Positions 45,173-55,338 are shown, counted from the stretch's first letter. The stretch is DNA of 64,000 nt from Chryseobacterium sp. 7 (GCF_003663845.1 NZ_RCCA01000003.1:124001-188000), one strand, 5' to 3'. Notes: a model not told the origin generated them from the sequence alone. Numbers and translations are program-made.

Positions 45173-45206
45173 CATATTGAACAGCATTCATTAAAAAATA
45201 AGTATT

Positions 45207-45641
45207 ATGAAAAGTTTATGTTATTATTTATCGGCACTTGTTATCGCAACGTTTTTATTCGTTTCCTGTAAAACTCAAAATGCACAAAAAACAGCTAATG
45301 ATATCACAGGAAAAACATGGAAGCTTACTGAGCTTAACGGAAAGCCGATCGATCTTAAAAATCCTAAGAACAATCCTTATTTCAAACTTGATATGAATGG
45401 TATGAGATACCAGGGACATGCAGGATGCAATGGTTTGGGAGGAACTTTCGAGATCAAACCTGAGATGATGAGAATAAAATTCAACCAGGGAATGTCTACC
45501 ATGATGGCTTGTGAAGATCTGGATATTGAAAACCAATTTACAAAAGCAATCCTTGCAGCAGATAACTATTCTGTAAATGGAAATACGCTTACTTTAAATA
45601 AAGCAAGAATGGCTCCTTTAGCAAAATTTGTTCTTCAATAA
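45207..45641 (+). CDS. META-domain (HslJ-like) lipoprotein
   Basis: A 144-residue lipoprotein (YLSALVIATFLFVSC) with a META domain: TGKTWKLTELNGKPI at its start, then GHAGCNGLGGTFEI and TMMACEDLDIENQFTKAI. HslJ-type proteins are envelope proteins linked to stress or antibiotic tolerance in other bacteria. The IS3-family element begins 10 bp after the stop codon and may have removed the natural terminator. Confidence 0.88.
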   Translation: MKSLCYYLSALVIATFLFVSCKTQNAQKTANDITGKTWKLTELNGKPIDLKNPKNNPYFKLDMNGMRYQGHAGCNGLGGTFEIKPEMMRIKFNQGMSTMMACEDLDIENQFTKAILAADNYSVNGNTLTLNKARMAPLAKFVLQ

Positions 45642-45701
45642 TATTATTTCTGACTAGTCCTAAATAATCGTTACAGATTAATAAGATAAAAATACTAATA
45701 T

Positions 45702-46552
45702 TTATGATATAGTTGTAGGGCTATCCTTACAACTATATTTGTTTTTATAGGTTCTTATTTTTACACTATTCTGTTTGTGCATTTGTTCAGGTGTTTTCAT
45801 ATAACACGACCAATGTGGTCTTTTAGTATTATAAATTGTGATGGCATCTTCTACTAATAGCTTCATTGTTTGTATATTAACATGATAGTCTTCCAATAGA
45901 AACTCTTGTTTAAGTATCCCATTTACCCTTTCTGCAATTGCATTTGCATAAGGATCGTAACTCTCGGTCATTGAAGGACTAATGTTTTTCTTTTTCAGTA
46001 TTTTCTGATAATCCATACTACAATACTGAAAACCCCTGTCAGAATGATGAATTAAGCTTTCCTTATACATTCTCTGCTTTATAGCCATATTCAATGCACT
46101 AAGAGCCCCTGAGCTGCCAGACTATTAGAAACATCATATCCCATTATCTTTTTAGAATAAGCATCAGTGACCAAAGACAGATAACAATTACGGTCTCTAC
46201 CCCCAATATAAGTGATATCCGAAACCCATACCTGTTCAGGGTGTTCCAGCAGCATGTCTTCTATCAGATTTTTATGTTTTCTGAATCGATGATGGGAATC
46301 AGTGGTTATCCAGTAGTTTCTTTTAGGCTTTATAAGCATATCATTAGCTTTCAATATACGGAAAAGCTTATCTCTGCCTACATGTAAGGACTGTAACGAG
46401 GGTTCCAGCATATGATAGAGCTTTCTTGTGCCCAGACGAGGCATCACCACCCGTAAGCTATTGACAAGCTGAATCACCTGATCAGCTTTGGCTCTTTTGC
46501 TTTCTGTAATCCAGAAGCTTCGATAATAGCGCTGTCGGCTAATCCCGACCAA
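45702..46552 (-). pseudogene. IS3-family transposase orfB, broken by a one-base change
   Basis: The first part (46091-46552) encodes the N-terminal helices and DDE residues, such as VWVSDITYIGG and the second Asp in TDAYSKKIMGYD. It ends early after SNSLAAQGLLVH. The second part (45702-46094) carries on in another frame (NMAIKQRMYKESLIHHSDRGFQY), with the catalytic Glu in AIAERVNGILKQEF. Adding one G to the four-G run at 46106-46109 joins them as QGALSALNMAIK. The transposase is probably inactive unless this is a sequencing error. Confidence 0.85.
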
Positions 46553-46566
46553 TCCGCAAAGATAGC

Positions 46567-46998
46567 TTATCGCTTTTTTGTTTTCTTTGCTGATATATTG
46601 GATTGATCGGGAGAGAAGTTTTTTCTTACCTGAATCAGGTATTCTTCTTCGGCTAAATCAATCAGCTTATCCAGAATAGAAGCTTTATCTTCAGATTTTA
46701 CTAAGCGGTTCTCTAAGAATCGATTCTGGTGCTCCAAACGTTTTAGCTTCTCTTCAAGTTCTCTGATTTTTTGTTCCGGGGTTTGCATAGCTTTACTTTG
46801 TGAACGGTTATCCAGATCAAAGTTACCATATTTTCTACGCCATTCGGTAATAGTACCATGTCCCTGGATACCATATTTGCGCATTGCTGCCCGATTTCCA
46901 ATCGAACCACTTTCTACTTCACCCACTACGGCTAGTTTAAAGGATAAACTGTAATCTTTTTGACTACGCTTTACATACTGATTATTAAATTGTTCCAT
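46567..46998 (-). CDS. IS3-family transposase orfA
   Basis: A 143-residue protein with a helix-turn-helix of the IS3/IS911 type (LSFKLAVVGEVESGSIGNRAAMRKYGI) and a C-terminal leucine-zipper-like helix (EQKIRELEEKLKRLEHQNRFLENRLV). It normally fuses to orfB by a -1 shift at A-AAA-AAG (46573-46579); the -1 frame continues KKAISYLCGLVGISRQRYY into orfB. Confidence 0.9.
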   Translation of the reverse strand: MEQFNNQYVKRSQKDYSLSFKLAVVGEVESGSIGNRAAMRKYGIQGHGTITEWRRKYGNFDLDNRSQSKAMQTPEQKIRELEEKLKRLEHQNRFLENRLVKSEDKASILDKLIDLAEEEYLIQVRKNFSPDQSNISAKKTKKR

Positions 46999-47051
46999 AA
47001 CATTACTTTTTTAGTTGTAACGATATGTTAGGACGAGACATTCACTTAAAT

Positions 47052-47086
47052 AAAAAAAGACGCCCCATTCGTGAGGCGTCTTTTTT
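47052..47086 (-). terminator. Terminator after the SemiSWEET gene
   Basis: GACGCC (47059-47064) pairs with GGCGTC (47075-47080), extended by A and T runs on the two sides. It lies just outside the IS. Confidence 0.8.
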
Positions 47087-47098
47087 ATGAATACTGCT

Positions 47099-47359
47099 CT
47101 ACTTTTTTTTGTTGTAAATTATATAGCAGATCAGAAGGCTTACATTCACCAGAACAGCAAATGCATTGGATAAGATAATAGGTAATTCTTCCTTTTCAAA
47201 ACCATACCATACCCACAATGAAAGCCCTGAAATGAGGACTAAAAGCATGAGCAGAGAAATATCTTCTACATTCTTTTCCCTGATCACTTTTACCAGCTGC
47301 GGAATCATAGAAACTGAAGTAAGAATTCCGGCAATAATACCTAATATATTTTCATTCAT
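47099..47359 (-). CDS. SemiSWEET-type sugar transporter
   Basis: An 86-residue protein with three membrane helices and a PQ-loop motif (LTSVSMIPQLVKVIREKNVEDIS). This is the single triple-helix bundle of bacterial SemiSWEETs, which work as dimers to move sugars down their gradient. The C-terminal helix ends in basic YNKKK. The substrate cannot be told. It is 35 bp downstream of the FAD oxidoreductase gene. Confidence 0.85.
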   Translation of the reverse strand: MNENILGIIAGILTSVSMIPQLVKVIREKNVEDISLLMLLVLISGLSLWVWYGFEKEELPIILSNAFAVLVNVSLLICYIIYNKKK

Positions 47360-47394
47360 ACATGTTATATTTTGGATAGGTATACTAAAATATG

Positions 47395-48429
47395 TTAATG
47401 AAATCTGTTCATTGAAACTTCTTCATGTAACGGAATACATTCTTCTATCAATCTGAATAAATCTCTTGCAAAATAACAGCCATTCAGAATGCCACGGGCT
47501 CCTAATCCGTTAAAAACATATAAGTTATTCCATGTTTCATGCCTGCCAATGATAGGTCTTCTGTCTTTCACTGTGGGGCGGAAGCCAAAATGTACTTCTG
47601 CGACTTCAAAATCATAAGGATAGAACTCTGAAAGTCCTTTCACTAATTGTTCAACCGCTGATTCGTCAATATGATGATGAAGCTGTTCCCTGTCATATGT
47701 TCCACCATAGAAATAAAGTCCGTTTCCGGTAGGGAATAAGAAATGTTTTTTCTTGATCGTTATGTTTTCAGGAATTGGCTGTGAGAGCTTCACTTTTATA
47801 TGATGCCCTTTATTTGGGTTCACTGTAATTTCTGAAAAGTATGGATTATCTTTCACTCCCATTCCCTCGCAGAAAATCATATTTTTGAAAGTAATATCTT
47901 TATATGCAGATTCAGAAGGGTTCAATTGAGTGTAATCGAACTTTTCTTTTACCAAATGATCATTTTTCTCAAAATAACTGAATAAACCTGTGAAAAATCC
48001 ATTAACATTCAGCCTGGCAGACTGATTCACCTTTCCGGTCTGAAAGTCGTTTTTTACAAGCTCTAATCGATCAAAATTTTTATCAAGAAAAGCAGATAAT
48101 TCGTCATTTCCCGATTTTTTCAGCCACAAGTTCTGCTCATTCTCATCATGAAAAATCCTGTGAATAGGAGCATTGATGAGATAGTTTTCTCCGGTATACG
48201 ATTCTATTTCTTTCAGACTATCTTTAAGGAAGTCTATTTGCTCCTGTGCTTTCCAGAATGTGGTAAACTTCTTTAGCACAACCGGATTGATAATTCCTGC
48301 TGAAACTTGTGAAGCGCTTTTTCTCCCTTCAGAAAAGATTACAAAGGACTTATTATTCTTAATCAGCTGATGAGCCAGAAAAAGCCCCGCGTATCCGTCT
48401 CCTACAATAATATACTCTACATTTTTCAT
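47395..48429 (-). CDS. FAD-dependent oxidoreductase (DAO family)
   Basis: A 344-residue protein. An N-terminal dinucleotide-binding fold (YIIVGDGYAGLFLAHQL, with GxGxxG) is followed by a D-amino-acid-oxidase-like substrate domain. The C-terminal FAD contact region is FRPTVKDRRPIIGRHE and LGARGILNGCYFARDL. The substrate may be an amine or amino acid. No partner is obvious next to it. Confidence 0.82.
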   Translation of the reverse strand: MKNVEYIIVGDGYAGLFLAHQLIKNNKSFVIFSEGRKSASQVSAGIINPVVLKKFTTFWKAQEQIDFLKDSLKEIESYTGENYLINAPIHRIFHDENEQNLWLKKSGNDELSAFLDKNFDRLELVKNDFQTGKVNQSARLNVNGFFTGLFSYFEKNDHLVKEKFDYTQLNPSESAYKDITFKNMIFCEGMGVKDNPYFSEITVNPNKGHHIKVKLSQPIPENITIKKKHFLFPTGNGLYFYGGTYDREQLHHHIDESAVEQLVKGLSEFYPYDFEVAEVHFGFRPTVKDRRPIIGRHETWNNLYVFNGLGARGILNGCYFARDLFRLIEECIPLHEEVSMNRFH

Positions 48430-48516
48430 ATGAGAAATTTCATTTATTTAAAGGTCATATGTAATCGCCTGTATTACTGATTATTGATTAGCAATAAATA
48501 AAGGGCGATTTCATAA

Positions 48517-48552
48517 TAAAAAAACCTGAGTAAAAATACTCAGGTTTTCTAT
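48517..48552 (-). terminator. Terminator of the gld operon
   Basis: AAAACCTGAGTA (48521-48532) pairs with TACTCAGGTTTT (48537-48548), right after gldN on the minus strand. Confidence 0.85.
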
Positions 48553-48568
48553 AAATATCAAGTGAAAT

Positions 48569-49507
48569 TTAGTAATTCCACATATCATTTTCCATGTTAA
48601 GAATCTGTGCTTTGATTCTATCGCTTTCTTCAAGCTGCTCATCAGCATTTTTAGGGATATAGTCCTTAATAGTACCGTCTCCTAAACCAGCTGAAGACTT
48701 ATAAATGATAGAAGAGAATCTTCTTGCATTGATAACGTCATCGAAAGATAAATCAGCAGATGAATTTTTTCTGTTGAAAACAAAATTGTTTGCTAAGATA
48801 TCACGAGCACTTGGATAATAGATCCAGAAAAGGTCAATAAGCTCATCGTTACCTGCAATAGGCTTACCATCCGGGCCAATAACTCCCTGTACTGCAGGAT
48901 CTGGTCCCATTGCAGCAATACCAAGAGGTCTGTATTTCATTTGCCCGTCTCTCTTATCAATAAACCACATACCCATAATTTTAAGAACTTTTACTTTGTC
49001 TGTAGTGGTCTTAAATACGTCAGTATATTGTTTTTTCTCAGCTTCTGTAAGCTGTCTTCCAGAGTTTAAGATATCAATAGCAGCATCATTAATGATCACT
49101 TTTTCCAATCTTTTCTGAATTCCTTCAGGAGAAAGCTTTACGGTAAAGTTTTCATCGTCATATACCTGCTGAATCTTACCACTCAAAGCAGCATCCAATA
49201 ATAATTGGTATAGCGATCTTGTAGGTGTAGCAAGAAGGCCATCCGGATTGTCATAGTAGAATGGCTGGTTGATCTTATCATTCATATCAATGATCTCCCA
49301 AACAAACATACTCTTAAGGATATCTTTGTCTTCTACAAAACCATATTCAAGAGGCTTTACTGTTTTATCTACAATAGTATCACCAACTTTCTGTTTGTTT
49401 TCTGCTCTCATCTGTCTGAACTCTTCCGGAGAAGCTGCGTTCAGAATAGTCTGGGAAAAAGCAAATCCCGAAACTAATACTAAAAGGGTGCTAATATATT
49501 TTTTCAT
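48569..49507 (-). CDS. gldN: Gliding motility / type IX secretion protein GldN
   Basis: A 312-residue periplasmic protein with a signal peptide (ISTLLVLVSGFAFSQ). GldN (PorN) joins GldK in the ring complex below the outer membrane in type IX secretion. Typical pieces are VKVLKIMGMWFIDKRDGQMKYRPLGIAA and FWIYYPSARDILANNFVF. It is the last of gldK-gldL-gldM-gldN, 20 bp after gldM and before a terminator. Confidence 0.95.
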   Translation of the reverse strand: MKKYISTLLVLVSGFAFSQTILNAASPEEFRQMRAENKQKVGDTIVDKTVKPLEYGFVEDKDILKSMFVWEIIDMNDKINQPFYYDNPDGLLATPTRSLYQLLLDAALSGKIQQVYDDENFTVKLSPEGIQKRLEKVIINDAAIDILNSGRQLTEAEKKQYTDVFKTTTDKVKVLKIMGMWFIDKRDGQMKYRPLGIAAMGPDPAVQGVIGPDGKPIAGNDELIDLFWIYYPSARDILANNFVFNRKNSSADLSFDDVINARRFSSIIYKSSAGLGDGTIKDYIPKNADEQLEESDRIKAQILNMENDMWNY

Positions 49508-49527
49508 AATAAATTACAATTTTAGTC

Positions 49528-51117
49528 CTATTGAACATTAATGATTATAGGAGTAATGTTTTTAATAATCTGACCATCAAGACCCTGAGCTGTTGCTTTA
49601 ATATCAAAGATAGAAACCACATCACCGGTTCTCAAATTCTTCACTAAACCTGCTGCTTCATCCAGAGAGTTACCATGAACAAGAAGAGCTGCTCTACCTG
49701 GTACTCTTACCATAAACTGAGTTACAGTAAATGAAACAGGGAAATCAAAGTCAGGAATTGCTGCCTGAACAGACTGGTTAGGAATAGAAGTTGCCGGCAT
49801 AGACAATACATTCTGTCCTCTCATTTCTCCTCTTGGAGGCGGAACGTTCTTAATTCTGTACTCAAATACCTGAGATACTGATTTTCCATAAGGATCGATT
49901 CCTGATAATGTTAATTTAACAACATTACCTGCTGCTGGTTTCACACTCCATTTACCCGGACCTGTACTTCTTACAGATGCACCCGGAGCAGATAATGAAA
50001 GTTTAGAATTGTCAGCTCCTAAGATTGATCCTGAAACAGGGTTCTCAAGTCCTCTATACATTACATTCATTTTGTCTGCAGCAAGTAATAATCCTTTTTC
50101 AAGTTTTACTTCTCTTGGTCCGGCAATTACATTATAAGTGTGTGTCCATGGGAAAGGCTGTGATTTACCTGAAGCATCTGTCAATGTAATTACACCACCT
50201 AGCTTATGCTCACCAATTCCAGAACCTGAAATATTAATAAGACCTTTTCCATTCTCTACTTTGCTTACACCAGAGATACTGATTTTGTTGCTGTTAGAAT
50301 AGTTTCCTAGCATTACTTTTATTTCGGCCTGCTTACCAGCCTGAATATCTACAGGACCAGAAACAATAGCTTCATAGCTTGTAAATTTGATGCTCGCATC
50401 TACTTTCTCTTGAAGTAATAGTGCTAATGCATCCGACTGTACGTTTCTGGCATCATTTTGGATAATCTCCAAGTTAGATATCGCAGCGATTAATGGCTGA
50501 TGGTAAAATTTATTTTGGAACCATGTCTTCTCATTTGGAGATTTTCCTTTAGGATATTCTGCAATAAGAGATTTGTTAGCTCTTTCTACTAAATCTTTAA
50601 GCTGAGGATTATTTCCAAAAGTAGCATTGATGTAATTTCTTACGTCATCAATTTTAGCTTTCAGATCTAATGCATTCTTTGAAGGGGAATTTTCATCACC
50701 TTCTTTAAAGAAATACTCAGTAGTTGCTTCATTATTGTTAAGTGCAGCAAAATTTTCACTTACGTCAATATCTTTACCGTCTTTGTCTTTATCATGAAAC
50801 TCAGATTGTTTTTTTAACAGATCCTTGATATCCTGAGAAGATTTTACCAACACGTCAATCTTAGATTTAAGTACTTTGTACTGTTCCCAAGGTTGTGCAT
50901 AGGTATCCGGAACCTGCTGAGCTTTTGCTTCTAATGTTCTTTCAAAGATCTTTTCGTTCTTTCTTTCTGTTAAAGTTCTTGTTTCATTCAATGCTCTGGT
51001 AGAGTCATAGTATGATCTGATGATTTCTGCATCAATATTTAGGGCCATCATCGCGATGAACACCAAATACATTAGGTTGATCATCTTCTGACGAGGGGTC
51101 TGTTTTCCTTGTGCCAT
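49528..51117 (-). CDS. gldM: Gliding motility / type IX secretion protein GldM
   Basis: A 529-residue protein. It starts MAQGKQTPRQKMINLMYLVF, with one N-terminal membrane helix that pairs with GldL helices in the proton-driven rotary motor of type IX secretion. The long periplasmic part is made of four domains, which transmit the rotation to GldK/N. Full length for the family. The order gldK-L-M-N is conserved. Confidence 0.96.
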   Translation of the reverse strand: MAQGKQTPRQKMINLMYLVFIAMMALNIDAEIIRSYYDSTRALNETRTLTERKNEKIFERTLEAKAQQVPDTYAQPWEQYKVLKSKIDVLVKSSQDIKDLLKKQSEFHDKDKDGKDIDVSENFAALNNNEATTEYFFKEGDENSPSKNALDLKAKIDDVRNYINATFGNNPQLKDLVERANKSLIAEYPKGKSPNEKTWFQNKFYHQPLIAAISNLEIIQNDARNVQSDALALLLQEKVDASIKFTSYEAIVSGPVDIQAGKQAEIKVMLGNYSNSNKISISGVSKVENGKGLINISGSGIGEHKLGGVITLTDASGKSQPFPWTHTYNVIAGPREVKLEKGLLLAADKMNVMYRGLENPVSGSILGADNSKLSLSAPGASVRSTGPGKWSVKPAAGNVVKLTLSGIDPYGKSVSQVFEYRIKNVPPPRGEMRGQNVLSMPATSIPNQSVQAAIPDFDFPVSFTVTQFMVRVPGRAALLVHGNSLDEAAGLVKNLRTGDVVSIFDIKATAQGLDGQIIKNITPIIINVQ

Positions 51118-51169
51118 TCTCTTTTCTTTGTTTTTTGATTAAGTAGTTAAATTTAGAAATGGTTAGGAA

Positions 51170-51868
51170 TTAAGACTTCATAGCAGTTAGCATACCACCA
51201 TAAACTCTATTTAAGTTATTAAGATTAGATGTTAAACCTTGTAGCTCTTGGTTGAATTTCTCAGAGTGTTCTGCAGATTTCTGCATATCTGCTACATATT
51301 TATTAGCAAATTCTGACTGTTTTTTACCGCTTTCAAGTTGCATTGCATAAAGAGCATTCATGCTTTCCATATGCTGTGCAGCTTTGTTCAATTGGTCATT
51401 ATATTTATGTGTAGAAGCAGATACGTCAACAGTTTGGTTGATTTGATCAACAGAGTTTGAGAATTTATCAATTCCTGTTCTTAGTCTTTCAAATAATTGC
51501 ACATCTAATCTGGCATCTTCAAGCATTTTGTCCAATTTGGTTGAAAGAGAGTTTTCTAATTCAGCAAATTGAGCTGCAGCATTATTATTTCTAGAAGAAA
51601 CATTAGAGTGTAGAGGATTCGGGTTAGCATGTTTATCTAATAACTCAGGATAAACATTTTCCCAAGCATAAGACTCTTCTGATTTTGGAGGGTCAAATGC
51701 AAAAATGATAAAGATAATTGCCTCAGTAATAAGCCCTACGGTAAGAGCGATATTCCCGTTAATTGGTCCCAAGGTAATGTGAGTAATTTTAAGCCAAGCT
51801 CCAAGAATTACAATTGCAGCACCGAATGAATAAAAGAAATTCATCCAAGCATCTTTAGTCTTAAACAT
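51170..51868 (-). CDS. gldL: Gliding motility / type IX secretion protein GldL
   Basis: A 232-residue cytoplasmic-membrane protein. Two N-terminal helices (FFYSFGAAIVILGAWLKI and LTVGLITEAIIFIIFAFDP) carry the conserved Lys and Glu of the GldL proton channel. A helical cytoplasmic tail follows. With GldM it forms the motor that powers type IX secretion and gliding. Confidence 0.96.
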   Translation of the reverse strand: MFKTKDAWMNFFYSFGAAIVILGAWLKITHITLGPINGNIALTVGLITEAIIFIIFAFDPPKSEESYAWENVYPELLDKHANPNPLHSNVSSRNNNAAAQFAELENSLSTKLDKMLEDARLDVQLFERLRTGIDKFSNSVDQINQTVDVSASTHKYNDQLNKAAQHMESMNALYAMQLESGKKQSEFANKYVADMQKSAEHSEKFNQELQGLTSNLNNLNRVYGGMLTAMKS

Positions 51869-51921
51869 ATTGAGTTAGTTTTTTTAATGTTAAATAAAAT
51901 TGTTATTGAAAAATTGTCTGA

Positions 51922-53346
51922 TTAATTTCTGTTAACTCTTCTTGGTTTAACAGCTGCTTCAGGAATATCCTGTACAGTTCTGAATCCGATATAGCTTCTT
52001 GCGGAATCTTTTCTTTCCCAATCTCTAGCACCTGTCATCAGGGCATATCCTATATCTTTCCAAGATCCACCTCTTACAGATTTCTTCGTATCCTTTTTAT
52101 CTTTAGTAGAAGGATTTAGTGTAGAAGAGAATCCAGCTGAGGAATTGTTAAACGAAGATAATGTCCACTCAGAAACGTTTCCAGCCATATCAAATAACCC
52201 AAACCCATTTTTCTTAAATTTCTTAACTGGAGCTGTATATGTATAAGTACCTTTTTTCTCGTCTTCCATGTAATTACCTCTCTTCGGTTTGAAGTTGGCA
52301 AGGTAACAACCTCTGTCATCCATTAAATATGGACCTCCCCAAGGATAAGTAGCATTTTGCATACCTCCTCTTGCGGCATATTCCCATTCTGTTTCAGTTG
52401 GAAGACGGAACTCTAATGGTCTTTGTTTTTTTCTTTTTAAACTTTCGTTGTAATCTGTTTTCAATTTAGATCTGAAGTTACAATAAGCTCTTGCCTGATC
52501 CCAGGTTACTCCAACTACAGGGTAGTCTTTGTACGCTTTGTGCCAGAAATACTGTTCAAACAATGGCTCATTGTAAGCAAAGTGGAAATCTTTTACCCAA
52601 ACCGTAGTATCAGGATAGATCGCGATACTTTCGCTTTTCAGGTAATTAGCTCCTCTTTCGTTATCTGCAACAGCAGCGTCCATATCTCCCCAACGGTAAG
52701 TATATTTCAGCTTACTTACATCTAAAATTCTTTCGTTTCCAATTCTTGAAGAAGAAGGCAGATACATAGACTCCAAAACCTCTGCGTATTCTACATCTGG
52801 ATATTTTGTAGTACTCCAGTGTAAAGGAATTTTCCAATCTAATCTTTTGCTTGCATCATATCCTCCGTCTTCACGGCCACCCTGGCCTTCCATATATTCT
52901 TGATAAGGTGTTAAATTTTCTTCTTTTTTAGCAAGATATGCATAATCTCCTATTGCTGCACCTTTACGTCCGCCTTCGTCACCACCTTCTCCGGCAGCTT
53001 CAGCTAGTAAAGTTCTCGCAATAGAGTCTCTTACATAATTGATAAATACTCTGTACTCCGAGTTGGTAGTTTCTGCTTCATCCATGAAGAAAGAAGAAAC
53101 AGTAACAGTCTTCAATGCTGCTTTTTCAGGAGTATTTGTTGGATCCTGGTCTGCTAAACCAGCAACAAATGAACCTGCAGGAATTGCGACCATTCCGTAT
53201 GGTCTTTCCGCAACAAATGATTTAGTTTTTTCTCTTGGTATCAATTCTCCTTTTGTTCCTGGCTTCCCTACAGAAGAGCTGCCACCACCTGAACAAGATA
53301 CCGATGCTACCGACGCAGACAATAATAAAAGAAATATCCTTTTCAT
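51922..53346 (-). CDS. gldK: Gliding motility lipoprotein GldK
   Basis: A 474-residue lipoprotein (LLLLSASVASVSC) with a formylglycine-generating-enzyme (SUMF1)-like fold: FRLPTETEWEYAARGG, FDMAGNVSEWT, SVRGGSWKD and SYIGFRTV. In GldK this fold is structural; it makes the periplasmic ring with GldN. It is the first gene of the operon. Confidence 0.95.
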   Translation of the reverse strand: MKRIFLLLLSASVASVSCSGGGSSSVGKPGTKGELIPREKTKSFVAERPYGMVAIPAGSFVAGLADQDPTNTPEKAALKTVTVSSFFMDEAETTNSEYRVFINYVRDSIARTLLAEAAGEGGDEGGRKGAAIGDYAYLAKKEENLTPYQEYMEGQGGREDGGYDASKRLDWKIPLHWSTTKYPDVEYAEVLESMYLPSSSRIGNERILDVSKLKYTYRWGDMDAAVADNERGANYLKSESIAIYPDTTVWVKDFHFAYNEPLFEQYFWHKAYKDYPVVGVTWDQARAYCNFRSKLKTDYNESLKRKKQRPLEFRLPTETEWEYAARGGMQNATYPWGGPYLMDDRGCYLANFKPKRGNYMEDEKKGTYTYTAPVKKFKKNGFGLFDMAGNVSEWTLSSFNNSSAGFSSTLNPSTKDKKDTKKSVRGGSWKDIGYALMTGARDWERKDSARSYIGFRTVQDIPEAAVKPRRVNRN

Positions 53347-53454
53347 GTTAATTTTTATAATTAAGCCGTAAATATATAATTTTTTTAAGAAACTTTTAAG
53401 ATTTTTTTTGAAATAACGGAAGAAATCTAAATTTATTTTATTTACAACAACTTT

Positions 53455-55308
53455 TTATTCCACAGTAACAGATTTTGCAAGGTTTCTAGGTTGGTCTACG
53501 TTGGCACCTCTATATACTGCTATGTAATAAGCAAGCAGTTGTAAAGGTACGGAAGCAACGATTGGTGAGAAACACTCTGAAGTTTCAGGAATTTCAATAA
53601 CATAATCTGCCATTGCGCTTACCTGACGGTCTCCTTTGTTAACTACGGCGATAATTTTTCCTTTTCTCGCTTTAATTTCCTGAACGTTACTTACAATTTT
53701 ATCATAGTGGCCTTTTTTAGGTGCTATAATTACAATTGGCATATTTTCGTCGATCAGGGCAATAGGACCGTGCTTCATTTCTGCAGCCGGATATCCTTCT
53801 GCATGGATGTAAGAAATTTCTTTTAATTTTAACGCTCCCTCTAAGGCAGCAGGATAATTGTATCCTCTCCCTAAATAAAGGAAGTTTGTAGCTTTCACAA
53901 AATCTTTTGCAATATTCTGCGTCAGCTCGTGGGTCGTATTCAGCACTTCTTCAATTTTCTTAGGAATAGCATCAAGCTCAGAAATTAAGCTCATAAATTC
54001 AGCGTTTCCTAAGTTTCCGTTGTGTTTTCCTAGTTTAAATGCAATTAAAGTAAGGATTGTAAGCTGTGCTGTGAATGCTTTTGTAGAAGCAACACCAATT
54101 TCAGGACCAGCATGTGTATATGAACCTGCATCCGTAATTCTTGCAATGGAAGAATCTACTACATTACATATACCATATATAAATGCTCCTTTTTCTTTTG
54201 CCAGCTTTAAAGCAGCCATTGTATCAGCTGTTTCCCCGGACTGAGAAATGGCAATTACTACATCTTTATCTGTAATGATTGGGTTTCTGTATCGGAATTC
54301 TGAAGCATATTCCACCTCTACAGGGATTCTTGCATATTCTTCTATCAGATATTCTCCGATAAGACCTGCGTGCCAGGAAGTACCACAGGCAATAATGATA
54401 ATTCTGTTGGCGTTTTTGAATCTTTCAACATGATCCCAGATTCCAGCCATTTTGATCACTCCTTCATCTACAAGAAGTCTACCTCTCATGGTATCGTGCA
54501 CAGATTTAGGCTGTTCAAAGATTTCTTTAAGCATGAAGTGCTCATATCCACCTTTTTCAATCTGCTCAAGGCTTAATTTAAGCTCCTGAATTTCCGGCTC
54601 AATTTTAGAGTTATCATTGATGGTTCTGATATCTACTCCTTTTTCAAGAGAGATAGTCGCCATGTGTCCTTCTTCAAGATAAATAGCTTCTTTGGTAAAT
54701 TCTACGAAAGGAGATGCATCAGAGGCGATGAAATATTCTTTTTCTCCGATTCCGATTGCCAAAGGAGAACCTAATCTTCCTACTACCAATACTCCCGGAT
54801 CATCTTCATGAAGTACAGTGATAGCATATGCTCCGTATACCTCATTCAATGCATATCTTACCGCAGTAGGGAAATCCATTTCTGTATTAAGATCCATAAA
54901 ATACTGGATAAGGTTTACCAATACTTCTGTATCTGTTTCTGATTTGAAAGTAAATCCTTTTTCAGTAAGCATTGTTTTTATGGTATCATAGTTTTCTATA
55001 ATACCATTATGTACAATTGCTATTTTTCCATTATTTGACAAATGCGGGTGGGAATTTCTGTCACTTGGAACTCCATGGGTAGCCCAACGGGTGTGTCCCA
55101 TACCAATTTTGGCTGTTCCTTTTAAATTTTTTGAAATATTCACCAAATCCTCAACCTTACCTTTTGTTTTCTCTACTTCAAGTTTATTGTCTGAACTTTC
55201 TAAAACAATTCCGGCACTGTCATACCCTCTATATTCTAATCTTCTAAGACCATTGATTACAATTTCGTAAGCGTCTTGAAAACCTGTATATCCTACTATT
55301 CCGCACAT
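53455..55308 (-). CDS. glmS: Glutamine-fructose-6-phosphate aminotransferase
   Basis: A 617-residue enzyme making glucosamine-6-phosphate from fructose-6-phosphate and glutamine, the first step to UDP-GlcNAc. The N-terminal glutaminase has the nucleophile Cys2 (MCGIVGYTG). Two SIS isomerase domains follow, with IACGTSWHAG and ISQSGETADT, and the end AKSVTVE is usual for the family. No glmS ribozyme is visible upstream, as expected outside Firmicutes. Confidence 0.96.
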   Translation of the reverse strand: MCGIVGYTGFQDAYEIVINGLRRLEYRGYDSAGIVLESSDNKLEVEKTKGKVEDLVNISKNLKGTAKIGMGHTRWATHGVPSDRNSHPHLSNNGKIAIVHNGIIENYDTIKTMLTEKGFTFKSETDTEVLVNLIQYFMDLNTEMDFPTAVRYALNEVYGAYAITVLHEDDPGVLVVGRLGSPLAIGIGEKEYFIASDASPFVEFTKEAIYLEEGHMATISLEKGVDIRTINDNSKIEPEIQELKLSLEQIEKGGYEHFMLKEIFEQPKSVHDTMRGRLLVDEGVIKMAGIWDHVERFKNANRIIIIACGTSWHAGLIGEYLIEEYARIPVEVEYASEFRYRNPIITDKDVVIAISQSGETADTMAALKLAKEKGAFIYGICNVVDSSIARITDAGSYTHAGPEIGVASTKAFTAQLTILTLIAFKLGKHNGNLGNAEFMSLISELDAIPKKIEEVLNTTHELTQNIAKDFVKATNFLYLGRGYNYPAALEGALKLKEISYIHAEGYPAAEMKHGPIALIDENMPIVIIAPKKGHYDKIVSNVQEIKARKGKIIAVVNKGDRQVSAMADYVIEIPETSECFSPIVASVPLQLLAYYIAVYRGANVDQPRNLAKSVTVE

Positions 55309-55338
55309 ATTATTTTGTCTAGTGTTTTTTTATTGTAT

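Larger units (their letters stand above)
45651..47040 (-). mobile_element. IS3-family insertion sequence, defective
   Basis: A 1390-bp element with 25-bp imperfect inverted repeats (20 of 25 match): left 45651-45675, starting TGACTAGTCCTAA, and right 47016-47040, whose complement starts TGTCTCGTCCTAA. A 3-bp TTC occurs on both sides (45648-45650 and 47041-47043), a likely target duplication. It holds orfA and a frame-broken orfB on the minus strand. A -1 slippery heptamer A-AAA-AAG is at 46573-46579. Confidence 0.88.
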
